A stretch of DNA of 64,000 nt, from contig NZ_BNJF01000004.1 in the NCBI RefSeq assembly GCF_016587355.1, positions 974,535-1,038,534 of the forward strand, given 5' to 3'. This document shows positions 26,320 through 35,222 of the stretch, piece after piece; the stretch's first letter is position 1, and each line of letters opens with the position of its first letter. Source of the DNA: Ktedonospora formicarum (lineage in GTDB: Bacteria; Chloroflexota; Ktedonobacteria; Ktedonobacterales; Ktedonobacteraceae). The position numbers and the translations under genes were made by a program. A model generated the notes under the pieces. It ran no database searches. It saw only the letters and a program-made list of their open reading frames with translations, and had not been told where the DNA came from.

Positions 26320-27285
26320 ATGACCGATACAAGCATTCTACCAGATGGTTTCTGGGTGCGCCCTGCGAAAATTGATGACCTGGAAGCGGTCGTACGAGTA
26401 CAGAACGCACAGGAGTTGGCAGATTTTGGACAGTTGCTCTCAGATAGAGAGAGCCTCAAGCGGCTCTGGCAGGGGCATATTTTTGACCTCCAGGCTGATA
26501 CGTGGGTTGTAGGTGCGCCAGATGGACGCATTGTGAGCTATGCCAGTGTTAGAGGACCAGGACGGGTGCGGCTCTTCGCCAATGTTTGGTTGTTCCCAGA
26601 GTATACTGGGCATGGCATCGGCAGCTATCTCCTGCGGTGTGCTGAGAAGCGAGCTCTATCCTGGGTTGGCGAAGCCCCAATGGGAGCCCGTGTCACTATG
26701 GGCGCGAGCTGGGTTGGCGAGCGCAACCAGCGTGCCCAACACCTACTGGAGTGCGCCGGGTATGAAAAGATCTATAGCTTTGCTCATATGGAGCTTGAGC
26801 TTGATAGACCGTCAGTATCACCTCCCAGTGACGAAAGCATCATCATACGTGAGTTTTGTTCAGGTGACGATGAGCAGGCGGTATATGTCGCCGATGAGGA
26901 GAGTGCGCGTGACGAGCAGGGGCATGTGCCTCAAACGTTTGAGGTGTGGCGGCAGTGGCATCTTTCAGATACCACGTTGCTCTTCGTCGCCTGGGACGGA
27001 AGCGAGGCTGCAGGCCTTGTGCGCGGGGAAGCGATGGGTGAGCAGGGATGGATTTGGCACCTTGGCGTCCGGCCTCGCTGGCGGCGGCGTGGCTTGGGTA
27101 TATCTCTGCTCCAGTATATTCAAAGGGAATTTGCGCGCCGGGGCTTGCGCGCGATGAAGCTAAACGTGGATATGTTCAGCTTAACAGGGGCATTTCGGCT
27201 CTACGAGCGCGCCGGAATGCGTACTAGCTTCCACTACCACACATTCGAAAAAGAACTGCGCGCTGGACAAGATACACGCGTTTGA
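26320..27285 (+). CDS. tandem GNAT acetyltransferase (mycothiol synthase-like layout)
   Basis: A 321-residue protein made of two GNAT domains. The N-terminal one has VWLFPEYTGHGIGSYLL (G-x-G loop), the C-terminal one LGVRPRWRRRGLGISLLQY, the canonical RRxGxG acetyl-CoA loop, and then FRLYERAGMRTSF. The double-GNAT organisation matches MshD-like enzymes, but the substrate cannot be told. GAGGGAATGAG precedes the ATG. It is monocistronic. Confidence 0.82.
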   Translation: MTDTSILPDGFWVRPAKIDDLEAVVRVQNAQELADFGQLLSDRESLKRLWQGHIFDLQADTWVVGAPDGRIVSYASVRGPGRVRLFANVWLFPEYTGHGIGSYLLRCAEKRALSWVGEAPMGARVTMGASWVGERNQRAQHLLECAGYEKIYSFAHMELELDRPSVSPPSDESIIIREFCSGDDEQAVYVADEESARDEQGHVPQTFEVWRQWHLSDTTLLFVAWDGSEAAGLVRGEAMGEQGWIWHLGVRPRWRRRGLGISLLQYIQREFARRGLRAMKLNVDMFSLTGAFRLYERAGMRTSFHYHTFEKELRAGQDTRV

Positions 27286-27336
27286 TGCTCCAAGCATCCC
27301 ATACTATCTTAGGAAGAAACTTAATCAAGACATGGT

Positions 27337-27519
27337 GGCTCTTACGCACTTTCCGTGCTCAGCAATTTCAACATCCTGGCCAAAACACACCCAGAGAGCG
27401 ATGAGGTCAATTTGCATTGAAAAGATGATCAAAGCCATCTCAAAAGCCTTCCCATGTCTTGTGAGGCCGTATGATACCTAGCTCTCCGTATTGTTGAGCA
27501 CGGAAAGTGCGGAAGATCC
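27337..27519. mobile_element. 183-bp MITE-like element with 30-bp terminal inverted repeats
   Basis: Ends 27337-27366 and 27490-27519 match as inverted repeats at 27 of 30 positions, with an exact core GCACTTTCCGTGCTCA. They begin with GG, and GGT on both sides may be a 3-bp target duplication. The 123 internal bases hold no gene. It is a likely deletion derivative of an insertion sequence; GG-starting ends of this kind resemble ISL3-type termini. Confidence 0.6.
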
Positions 27520-27623
27520 GGTAAAATAGACAGTAAAAGAAGAGAGGTATTAATCATGTAAATTTATAGCACCACTTGGAAATTTTAAGCGCAGTATACA
27601 TATTTTAAGGAGTTGAGATTGCT

Positions 27624-28058
27624 ATGGACGTATGTATCCGTGAAATTGAAAAAGAAGACTACCCTGCGGTTTTGTCTTTGTGGAATGATGAGATTGGCAA
27701 TAAATGGGTGACTGCTCAAAACATCGCTCCGCATTATGACAGAGTAAAAAACGATGATAATTACAAAACATTTGTAGCTGTAATTGATAATGATGTTGTT
27801 GGATTTGTTGCTTCCGTACAAACCTATGGAGTAGGCTTTGAGGAACAATTTATGCAAATTAATGGTATTGCAATTAAAAGCGATAAACACAATAAAGGCA
27901 TTGGAACAAAGTTGATTCGGTTTATCGAGAAATATGCACAGGATAAAGGCATAGTAAATATTTACTTATGTTGTGGTATACAACGTACAAATGCACATGC
28001 TTTTTATAAGCGTAATGGTTATGACAATCATTCATGGTGTTTTGGTAAAAAACTTTAA
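27624..28058 (+). CDS. GNAT acetyltransferase on an AT-rich cassette
   Basis: A 144-residue GNAT protein: INGIAIKSDKHNKGIGTKLI carries the NKGIGT acetyl-CoA loop, and NAHAFYKRNGY is the usual last motif. Codon use is strongly AT-biased, unlike the permeases and GNATs nearby, and resembles low-GC Firmicutes. It has its own AGGAG site and its own strong terminator, and lies 105 bp from a MITE-like element. Together these suggest recent transfer. The substrate may be an antibiotic or a small amine; unknown. Confidence 0.85.
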   Translation: MDVCIREIEKEDYPAVLSLWNDEIGNKWVTAQNIAPHYDRVKNDDNYKTFVAVIDNDVVGFVASVQTYGVGFEEQFMQINGIAIKSDKHNKGIGTKLIRFIEKYAQDKGIVNIYLCCGIQRTNAHAFYKRNGYDNHSWCFGKKL

Positions 28059-28084
28059 TTTCCATCAATTAACAATTTTAGTGG

Positions 28085-28117
28085 AAAGGCGGTGTATCAC
28101 TCGAATACACCGCCTTT
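28085..28117 (+). terminator. intrinsic terminator after the AT-rich GNAT gene
   Basis: A 13-bp perfect stem, AAAGGCGGTGTAT with ATACACCGCCTTT, and a 7-base loop CACTCGA, followed by TGTATATATT. It starts 27 bp after the stop codon. The A-rich left and T-rich right flanks make it usable in both directions, also for the convergent gene at 28136. Confidence 0.88.
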
Positions 28118-28135
28118 GTATATATTCTCCTAAAA

Positions 28136-28510
28136 CTATACGTATGGCAGTAGCTTCAACTTGGGGATCGCCGCTTCAAGAAGTTCCACAAATGCTGGGT
28201 CATGAACGACCTGTTCCCAGGCAGGTCGCCAGAAGCGTTGCTGAATGTAGGTAATCACATACGAGTGATCTGCACGAGGGAGGCATGCCAATGCCTCAGT
28301 GTGACCAAGATTGGCTGCGTGGATGGAGGCTAGCCCTTGTGCCTCCTGCATCATCAAGCTCAGAGGAAATGGTCCTGTGACGCTGGGCCTTGACTCGGTT
28401 CCCAGATCCTGAAGGCGTACGAGCATTGGAGCATCTGTCGTGAGATCAGTGGCTATCTTGCACATGAGGGTGAGCCTATCTTTACAGAAACACAGCAATT
28501 TGAGGCTCAT
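28136..28510 (-). CDS. hypothetical protein
   Basis: A 124-residue protein. The N-terminus is Cys-rich (LKLLCFCKDRLTLMCK) and the rest is mixed helical, ending WRPAWEQVVHDPAFVELLEAAIPKLKLLPYV. No family recognised. GAGGG lies too close to the annotated ATG; ATG 28465 is an alternative start. It could be the C-terminal part of an older gene. Confidence 0.4.
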   Translation of the reverse strand: MSLKLLCFCKDRLTLMCKIATDLTTDAPMLVRLQDLGTESRPSVTGPFPLSLMMQEAQGLASIHAANLGHTEALACLPRADHSYVITYIQQRFWRPAWEQVVHDPAFVELLEAAIPKLKLLPYV

Positions 28511-28643
28511 GCCCTCTGAACATTGTTGTAGAGCATTTGGAAAGGCAAAGATGCTGCGCCCAAATTTGTATCAATTTGATTGTATGGAGGGTTACACAGC
28601 CTTATAATGCCTTACCAATTCATCCCTTCCTCTCAAGCTTGCT

Positions 28644-29148
28644 TCATTCAAGTCCACCATTTGACTTGTCTGCAACAAGGGTCGTATTTTTTTGAGGTGC
28701 GTATCGCATTGTGATCCAATAAAAGAGGGCTGCCAAGGAAAAAGGGATCACGCCAATGAAACTTGCTATGAACTGCATTGGAGTGAGAAGGGGGTCAGCA
28801 TGTGTGTCTACGAGCAGAGATCTCACGAGTGGGGAGAGAACTAGACCATACTCGATGGAGAGACTTAAAGATATAAAAAACAGAGCCATTCCTCCGGTTA
28901 AAAGATATTGCTTATACCAGGGACTGGATTCGCCTTTTACCTGCATCTCATTCCACTGCTTTATTCCCAATACAGTGACCACAATGGCCAGTATCCCCCC
29001 AGGCCATTGATGGTATACATAGGAATGTCACATGAATGATAGATGATGCCTAGGATAATACTTATGAGCATCAGTACCAGCCCCAGCCAACCTGCCCCCT
29101 CTCTAAATGTGAGCGCTTTCTGCTGTTTTCCCCTGGTAATTGCTGCAT
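28644..29148 (-). CDS. four-helix membrane protein with two apparent one-base frameshifts
   Basis: Three segments in different frames join into one plausible membrane protein. From ATG 29148 the frame shifts at CCCC 29130-29133 (adding one base gives MQQLPGGKQQKALTF). It shifts again at CCCCCC 28995-29000 (adding one base joins MYTINGLGG to ILAIVVTVLGIKQW). The result has helices WLGLVLMLISIILGIIY, ILAIVVTVLG, LLTGGMALFFISLSL and FIASFIGVIPFSLAALFYW. Only the last 112 codons are open as given (from a GTG at 28982). No known family and no strong ribosome site at 29148. Either a gene with two consensus errors or a pseudogene. Confidence 0.55.
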
Positions 29149-29694
29149 GATTTTGAACTTAAACTGATAAAAAGTGAAGAACATGTTGCTCATCCCGCTC
29201 TATTGGTATGATCTTGAAATGAATGCCCTCGCATTATACTCAATGGGTAATTCAAACACAACGCACATTTTCCTTGCCTGATCTACAAGGGGCCTTTGTT
29301 CGTGCGCGTGATGCGCAGCGATGTGAGAGAGGGATAGATGACGAGTTCTCCCAGAAACGTCGCTCATCAATCCTTGCAGGTAGACGAGCGCTCGTTAGTG
29401 AGGCTCTCGTCGGGGAAAAAGTGCCTGATCTGTTGCCCCAAATCGTTGAAAGTCGTCGTCCACACTTTCTCGGGAGATGAACTGGTTGGAGGGAAAAGAG
29501 AAGACATTAACAGGATTCTCATTGCGTTCTGATTTTTGGTTGGTGACTCCCCTCCTGCACGCCGTGAGCACCGCGGAGACAGACGGGGGTGAGAAAAAGA
29601 AGCCATGTGTCAACAGAAAAAGGCAAAACAAAGTGAACGAGCAGGAGAAGATTCCACATACCATAAATCTTCCCCACTCTGCTGAATTCGTCTC
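29149..29694. other. intergenic stretch, nothing recognised
   Basis: No frame here has both a ribosome site and a protein-like pattern; the overlapping short frames on both strands are low-complexity. It lies between the stops/starts of two minus-strand genes and may contain the promoter of the small membrane gene. Confidence 0.4.
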
Positions 29695-30690
29695 TTAAAA
29701 TTCGATGGATTCCCGCTCGTCCTGCAAACGCATCTGCTCTTCAACAGCTTGAAGAGCCTGTGCTACCTGGTCAATCGCTGTTTTTCCTTCATCGAGAATC
29801 CCCGCAAAGCCGAAGAACCCATGGATCATGCCAGAATATCTCGTCAAGGTGACACGCACTCCGGCTTGTTTGAGGCGGTCGGCATAGGCTTCCCCTTCGT
29901 CACGCAGCGGATCACATCCAGCCGTGAGGATCAGTGCTGAAGGAAGATAAGCTAAATCTCTGGCTTTGAGTGGAGAGATCCAGGGATGGCTCCGATCCTG
30001 ATCGCCATAGGTGAGGTCCAAATCCCGTTTCACCGCTGCCTGATTGAGCACCATACCATCGTAGTCCTGCCAGGAACGCGTATCAAAGTCCGCATATCCG
30101 GAAGTACTTGGATTGATCAGGATCTGCAATGCAATGCCTGGCCCATTCCGATCTCTGATCATGAGGGTGGTAGCAGTCGCGAGCAAGCCCCCAGCACTAT
30201 CGCCGCCAATAGCCAGGAGGCTGGCATCAGCATTGATTTCTGAGGCATGTGTTGCTACCCATTGTGTTACGGTGTAGGCATCTTCCCAAGCGGCAGGAAA
30301 CGGATGTTCAGGGGCAAGGCGATAGCCCACAGAGACAATCAGCCAGCCAGAGCGGTTAGAAAGCTGGCGTAATGGACGATCGATTGTATCCAGATCACCG
30401 ATTGTGCAGCCTCCTCCATGCAAATAGACAAGGACAGGCAAACCTGTCACGTCACGTGGCTGATAGATGCGAACAGGGAGAGGGCCACCAGGGCCAGGAA
30501 GCGTCCGTTGAACAATATGCAAGACTGGCTCCGGCTCGCCTGCCAGAGGATCAAGCCTATGAAAAGCGAGGCGGCTGGCCGCTATCTGCTCATTGAGGCT
30601 AAGGAGGTGCGCTGGTTGTGGTTTGCTCGCTGCATCCGCAGCCCATTGGTCGAGCAGCGCTTTGGCCCGTGGATTGAGTTGATGGTGCAT
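29695..30690 (-). CDS. alpha/beta-hydrolase, hormone-sensitive-lipase family esterase
   Basis: A 331-residue cytoplasmic esterase. It has the oxyanion motif YLHGGGCTIGD (HGGG), the nucleophile elbow GGDSAGG, the acid in GCDPLRDEGEAYADRL and the final His in GMIHGFF. These are the ordered motifs of the HSL family. ATG 30690 (GGAG 6 bp upstream) is preferred to the 34-residue longer frame. It is divergent from an Lrp/AsnC regulator 122 bp away, a common arrangement for a regulated gene. Confidence 0.9.
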   Translation of the reverse strand: MHHQLNPRAKALLDQWAADAASKPQPAHLLSLNEQIAASRLAFHRLDPLAGEPEPVLHIVQRTLPGPGGPLPVRIYQPRDVTGLPVLVYLHGGGCTIGDLDTIDRPLRQLSNRSGWLIVSVGYRLAPEHPFPAAWEDAYTVTQWVATHASEINADASLLAIGGDSAGGLLATATTLMIRDRNGPGIALQILINPSTSGYADFDTRSWQDYDGMVLNQAAVKRDLDLTYGDQDRSHPWISPLKARDLAYLPSALILTAGCDPLRDEGEAYADRLKQAGVRVTLTRYSGMIHGFFGFAGILDEGKTAIDQVAQALQAVEEQMRLQDERESIEF

Positions 30691-30812
30691 CTGTTTCTCC
30701 AAGAGAGCAATATTCTGTACTGAGAACAGTGTATTGATCTGAAGGCAACCTGTACATCTTTTTTCAAAAGTGATATGGTAAAATACTTTCAAAAAATGAG
30801 GAAAAATGGCGT

Positions 30813-31295
30813 ATGGCTTTGAAAGACGAGTATCTACTGGATGAAACCGGATGGAGCATTCTCCGAGAGCTACAAAGGGATGCGCGACTTTCTTTTCCTG
30901 AGGTAGGCCGGCGCGTGGGGCTCTCCGCGCCAGCTGTAGCTGAGCGAGTGCGCAAACTAGAAGACGCAGGGGTAATCACTGGCTATGGAGCGCGGATCAA
31001 TCCGGCCAAAGTGGGGCTCCCTATCATGGCTTTTGTCCGTCTGACCACCACACCCATGACCGAGGCAGGCCTGCATACCTTTGTCGCAGAACTCCCTGAG
31101 CTTCTTGAATGTCATCGGGTAACAGGAAACGAGAGCTTTCTGTTAAAACTGGTTGTCACGTCCATTTCTCATCTGGAAAGCGTACTCAATCAACTCATGA
31201 ACTATGGGCCGGTCACCACATCTCTCGTGTTATCCACGCCACGTTCTGGAGAACCTCTGAAACAAGAAGCTGTCAACAGAGAGTTTTCCGGATGA
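30813..31295 (+). CDS. Lrp/AsnC-family transcriptional regulator
   Basis: A 160-residue regulator. Residues 10-60 form the AsnC helix-turn-helix (LDETGWSILRELQRDARLSFPEVGRRVGLS, followed by VAERVRKLEDAGVITGYGA). Residues 70-150 are the RAM ligand-binding domain, with AFVRLTT and CHRVTGNESFLLKLVV. It ends in a VLSTP strand typical of the family. Lrp-type proteins sense amino acids or related acids. The divergent esterase at 29695-30690 is its likely target. Confidence 0.9.
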   Translation: MALKDEYLLDETGWSILRELQRDARLSFPEVGRRVGLSAPAVAERVRKLEDAGVITGYGARINPAKVGLPIMAFVRLTTTPMTEAGLHTFVAELPELLECHRVTGNESFLLKLVVTSISHLESVLNQLMNYGPVTTSLVLSTPRSGEPLKQEAVNREFSG

Positions 31296-31413
31296 CAAGA
31301 AAAGCGGAGAACGCTGAGGCGAAAGACCAGGGGAGGTCATTATCTCATCTACAGCTGTAGAACTAGATGAAATAAGATACGATGTCGAAGCGAAGGGAAC
31401 CCACTTGCCTTTG

Positions 31414-32535
31414 TTAGTGAGTCAGATGTGCGAGCATGGTGTATCGCTCCTGCAACTCTTGTGCTCTCTCTTCAACCTCGGTAAGAGGCAGGCGTTTACA
31501 CTCATAGCCTAATATATCTTGGTAAAGTGTCGTTGCCTCATCAGTAAAGATCACGGTTCCGTCTTCCTCGATCCTCTCAATCCCGTCTAGGCGCAGTCCA
31601 GCATGGTTGATCTGGAGAGCGCGATGCATACTTATCTGATGAGGTAAGGCTATCTCAATGCCATGATTATGGACCAAAACGGGATATCCACCTGGGAGTC
31701 CGCGTGGGCCTGGAGCATGCATCAGCTCATGCGAGTCTTGTACGATCCCTTTAAACATTGCCATCGCCGATGCTGCTGTCATCAATAACCCGGTGTCGCC
31801 ACCAGTGCGCTGGAATGTTATTGGTAATGCCTCAAACACGCTGCGCGTGTCAATGTGGAGTGTGATGTCCTCTCCATTCGCCAGAAAGGTCGCGTGAAAA
31901 GGCAGACCATCGATGCTGGCACGTGACAGACGATAGCTCACGGCACGCGCCATCACCAGACGTACATCAACCTGCTCAAATGGCTCATTGAGAGAGGAGG
32001 CAAGAGCCAATCTTATCGCCGGAATGTTATTCGCGAGATCTCCAATGCCTGTGGTTGGAGCCAGTCCAACCTTCTGTAAGACAGGATGAATCACATCTGG
32101 ATAAATAGCGTTCAGTACAAGTGGTTTCACCCCACTGAGCTTCACTGCTTGCATCAGCTTATACACGAGAGAGAGATGTAATGGGAGCCGAGGACCCATT
32201 GGGGCATGGGCCAGTTGTGTGGCAAGTGATGGAGGTAATGACTGGGTGCCACCAAGGCGCTGACGTGTGGCGGCACATACGACAATCGTTGGCTGGAAAT
32301 GAGCAATCGTTTCCGCTGCCTGCTCAATATTATTGAGGTCTAGAAACGAACACTTTACTTCTGGCGTATATCCTAACTGAAGCGCACTGAAGAGAGAGAG
32401 ATTGACTCGTGGCTGAAGGCGATCAAGATGTCTTCCACCAACAAGAAACTGATGCTTTCCTGGGATACGCAGAAAGAGATCCAGCATTAAGGACCCAAGA
32501 TCCCCTGGTCCAACAAAGAGTACACGATGATTCAC
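31414..32535 (-). CDS. NAD(P)-binding, saccharopine-dehydrogenase-like oxidoreductase
   Basis: A 373-residue protein with an N-terminal Rossmann start, VLFVGPGDLGSLMLDLFLR (G-x-G-x-x-G type), then VGGRHLDRLQ, FLDLNN and TIVVCAA strands. The organisation resembles saccharopine-dehydrogenase-like reductases, but no signature fixes a substrate. It starts at GTG 32535 with AGGTGA upstream. It lies 127 bp downstream of the SARP gene on the same strand and may share its transcript. A role with the lanthipeptide cluster is possible but unproven. Confidence 0.6.
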   Translation of the reverse strand: MNHRVLFVGPGDLGSLMLDLFLRIPGKHQFLVGGRHLDRLQPRVNLSLFSALQLGYTPEVKCSFLDLNNIEQAAETIAHFQPTIVVCAATRQRLGGTQSLPPSLATQLAHAPMGPRLPLHLSLVYKLMQAVKLSGVKPLVLNAIYPDVIHPVLQKVGLAPTTGIGDLANNIPAIRLALASSLNEPFEQVDVRLVMARAVSYRLSRASIDGLPFHATFLANGEDITLHIDTRSVFEALPITFQRTGGDTGLLMTAASAMAMFKGIVQDSHELMHAPGPRGLPGGYPVLVHNHGIEIALPHQISMHRALQINHAGLRLDGIERIEEDGTVIFTDEATTLYQDILGYECKRLPLTEVEERAQELQERYTMLAHLTH

Positions 32536-32662
32536 CTTGTCACCTGAAGAAATGGATATTGCTCAACGATGTGTTTCAGCGATGTCTCACGTTGCCACGC
32601 TTCTGGCACATCATGTTGAAAGATGGTAATGGCTTCGTCTCGACGTTTCTGACTTTTAAGTG

Positions 32663-34582
32663 CTATTGCGCCCCCAAACCCTCTTCTAAACACTGAACAT
32701 AACATTCCAGGTTCTTGGAACCGATAGCGGCTCTCCCTTTGTGATTGAGAATCTCAAGTTGGTTCCTCTTTGGAACAGTACTGGTAGGAACAGCCGCCTG
32801 AAAACTATCAAAAGCTTGTAACGCCAGCTGGGGTTCCTGTAATTCAAGATACGCAATTCCCTGGTAATATGCTAGCATATAGATGCCATGATCGGCAGAG
32901 AGAAAGTGGGGATCATGGTCCGGGTTCTTGGGAAAACAAGCATACGCCATGGTGATATACATGTCAGTTTCTTGTTTGCGCCCTCTAGAGGCAAATGCTG
33001 CCGCAGCACCGGCATAAATACGTGAACGTATTAAAGGGGCCGCTTCTTTACAATAATCCAGCGCTTCGAGGTATGTTTGAAATGAATTGTCGGTTTGTTG
33101 ATTATACTTGTAGGCAACAGCCAGGCCATTAAGTGCAGCACTGATGATGGTCACATCACCTGAGAATTTCGCATAGGTTGTCGCTTGCCGGCAGAGGGGA
33201 ATCATGGCAGCGACATTGAATTGATGTGCTTGAAGGATACTTCGCAGGACAAGCCCTTGAGCTGCAAGCCGAGCAGCCTCTTTGCTTTTAGCAGCCTTCT
33301 GAATGGTTTCTGGTAAGAAGCTGGAGAGCATATGCTCGGCCAGTCCCCATTCCCCAGCATTACAGAGCCCCCAACCGTCCTCAACCAATTGCTGAAAATA
33401 CCCACATTCCTCCTCTGTCAGAGAGAAGATATTCTGATGCATGAGGTGTTCCCACCACTCCGAAGGAAGCGTGTTGGTTCCTGCAAGTGCAAGCAATCCA
33501 GCAAGAATTTGGCGGCGTGATGCATCCATATTCTGAAAGGCTCCTCCTTGTTGTATGATTTCTGAAAATATCTGCTGCGTATGATCTTGTGACACCCCTG
33601 TTATCTGTGGCAATGCCAACGAGAACGGTGAGGTTGAGATGTCTGGTAAAGATTGAGAAGAGGGCATTATTTCGTATCCTTCTCTCCTTTTAGTATCCGC
33701 TCTCCTACGTATCTGCTCCTGTCCTTGTAAAAGCGTGGTATGCATGGCCTTTTTGGGGATATCAGCCATAAAGAGTTCGATATGCTGTGCTGTTTTCTTC
33801 CCTCTTGCAAGCAATAAGCGTCTGGTTCGCTCATACAATTGCAATGCTTCATCTGAGCATCCTTGTTGGACCAGAAGAACCAGAAGGCGGAACAGAGCAT
33901 CCTGATCCGTTGGAAAACGAACAATATGTGCCTCAAGAGTCTCTTCGGCGGCAGCCGTTTGCCCCAGCCGCAAATACACCTCAGAGAGATTTCGTACCAT
34001 CCGGCAACGGGCCATCCACAACGCCTGCCTCCGTTTTTTAATCCATTGGCATGTTACCCATTGCTGCAATCGATCCTCAACAAGCAACTCTCCTCGGAGT
34101 ATGTGCTCTGCTTGCTGCCAGCAGATGATCGCTTTCTGGAGATCTGTTGTTTGCTCAGCAGATGAGATAAACATATCAAATGCATCAATATCAACCCAAA
34201 GTTGCGATTGGTCAGCAAGTTTTAACATATCTCGCTGAGACGTATGAAGGAGTTTCTCCCCAGTGATGGTCGTGAGCACCTTTGCTAATACTTTTGATGC
34301 TGAGCGCAGCGATTCACGCGCTTTGTCTTCTGGGCTTTCCGGCCAGAGGAGGCCAGCAAGTTGTGATTTCAAGGCCTGCCGCCCTGGTGAGAAGAGAAGG
34401 AGCTTCAACAGAGAACGTGCCGAGGTGCGGCTATTCCATGCAGAGGGGTTCTGTGATGGGGTCAACCATTCTACCTCAAAAGGTCCGAGGAGAAACACGC
34501 GAGCCACCAAAGGAGATATTTCTTGTCTGCCCACTTCTTTTTGATGACCAGAGGAAGTGTACGTCCATTGCTCTTCTTGCAT
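32663..34582 (-). CDS. SARP/BTAD-family transcriptional activator
   Basis: A 639-residue regulator. The N-terminal winged helix has VFLLGPFEVEW, then SARSLLKLLLFSPGRQALKS and LAGLLWPESPEDKARESLR. It is followed by the bacterial transcriptional activation domain (WVDIDAFDMFISSAEQ to QGCSDEALQLYERTRRLL), and a long C-terminal helical region with TPR-like repeats. SARP-type proteins bind direct repeats spaced by about 11 bp and turn on secondary-metabolite genes. ATG 34582 (GGAGG 6 bp upstream) is preferred to ATG 34597. It is divergent from the lanthipeptide operon 430 bp away; an array of 11-bp repeats lies between. Confidence 0.85.
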   Translation of the reverse strand: MQEEQWTYTSSGHQKEVGRQEISPLVARVFLLGPFEVEWLTPSQNPSAWNSRTSARSLLKLLLFSPGRQALKSQLAGLLWPESPEDKARESLRSASKVLAKVLTTITGEKLLHTSQRDMLKLADQSQLWVDIDAFDMFISSAEQTTDLQKAIICWQQAEHILRGELLVEDRLQQWVTCQWIKKRRQALWMARCRMVRNLSEVYLRLGQTAAAEETLEAHIVRFPTDQDALFRLLVLLVQQGCSDEALQLYERTRRLLLARGKKTAQHIELFMADIPKKAMHTTLLQGQEQIRRRADTKRREGYEIMPSSQSLPDISTSPFSLALPQITGVSQDHTQQIFSEIIQQGGAFQNMDASRRQILAGLLALAGTNTLPSEWWEHLMHQNIFSLTEEECGYFQQLVEDGWGLCNAGEWGLAEHMLSSFLPETIQKAAKSKEAARLAAQGLVLRSILQAHQFNVAAMIPLCRQATTYAKFSGDVTIISAALNGLAVAYKYNQQTDNSFQTYLEALDYCKEAAPLIRSRIYAGAAAAFASRGRKQETDMYITMAYACFPKNPDHDPHFLSADHGIYMLAYYQGIAYLELQEPQLALQAFDSFQAAVPTSTVPKRNQLEILNHKGRAAIGSKNLECYVQCLEEGLGAQ

Positions 34583-34689
34583 TTTACCCCTCCCCATCTT
34601 GTCTATAAAACAAGCTTTTCCTTTTCAGATATATCTAGGGAGCATTATAGCATGCTCTGACGATTTTCTTGCTTAGGAATGTTTTGCTG

Positions 34690-34722
34690 TCCCACTCCCG
34701 TCCCACCTCTGCCCCACTTTTG
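34690..34722. promoter_or_regulatory. three 11-bp direct repeats, candidate SARP binding site
   Basis: Units TCCCACTCCCG (34690-34700), TCCCACCTCTG (34701-34711) and CCCCACTTTTG (34712-34722) follow with an exact 11-bp period and a partial fourth (CCC). They lie 108 bp before the SARP start and about 290 bp before the lanthipeptide precursor. A matching array is at 43284-43316. One helical turn spacing is the known mode for SARP dimers. The match to this regulator is inferred. Confidence 0.55.
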
Positions 34723-35013
34723 CCCTAGAAGCAATGGTAGGCTTGATCCTATAAACGAGTGGCTAGCATATGTGAAGGCTGATAGAAAGCATCAAGGGTG
34801 CTACGTATCAACCTATTTGGGCTCTCATTTGCTTTCACCTGATGCATCATATTTCTTTACAAATTATCTCGCCTAATAGCTTCTCCTGAGTGGCCTGATT
34901 TTTTCGGGAAAGATCAGAGGGAAGCCTGGATGGCACATTTGTTGGAGATATGATCACTCATGAATTACGTGTATCCATCGTAGTTTCCCCAAAGGGGAAG
35001 AAAGGATGCCTCT

Positions 35014-35160
35014 ATGGACGCTTCGTTGCTCGACCTTGATATTCAAGTCGAAACCATGCCATCGCAAGCTACCATAACGACTGATTCCTACACCACACAG
35101 TGTAACTGCACCTCATCGACGTCGTGTATTGATTTGCGTCCAAGCTGTCCAGACGACTAG
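35014..35160 (+). CDS. lanA: class I lanthipeptide precursor peptide
   Basis: A 48-residue ORF, too short for usual gene-calling limits, with AAAGGA 7 bp before ATG. The leader contains LLDLDIQVE (residues 5-13), which matches the FNLD-type box that class I dehydratases and cyclases recognise. The C-terminal half is rich in Thr, Ser and Cys: TTDSYTTQCNCTSSTSC (residues 22-38), then RPSCPDD, with Cys at 30, 32, 38 and 45. It sits 62 bp upstream of lanC, with a hairpin between. Four Cys and about ten Ser/Thr could form up to four (methyl)lanthionine rings. The cleavage site is not obvious; no LanP or LanT gene is in the window. Confidence 0.8.
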   Translation: MDASLLDLDIQVETMPSQATITTDSYTTQCNCTSSTSCIDLRPSCPDD

Positions 35161-35177
35161 GCGTTGTCATTGTAGCG

Positions 35178-35201
35178 CATCCCTGCCTTTGGGCAGGGAT
35201 G
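35178..35201 (+). terminator. hairpin between precursor and modification genes (attenuator)
   Basis: A 10-bp perfect stem, CATCCCTGCC with GGCAGGGATG, and the loop TTTG, extended by wobble pairs. No T-run follows. Lanthipeptide operons often have such a partial terminator after the precursor gene, giving more precursor mRNA than enzyme mRNA. Confidence 0.65.
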
Positions 35202-35222
35202 TGTAATTCCTGAGGAGCCATT

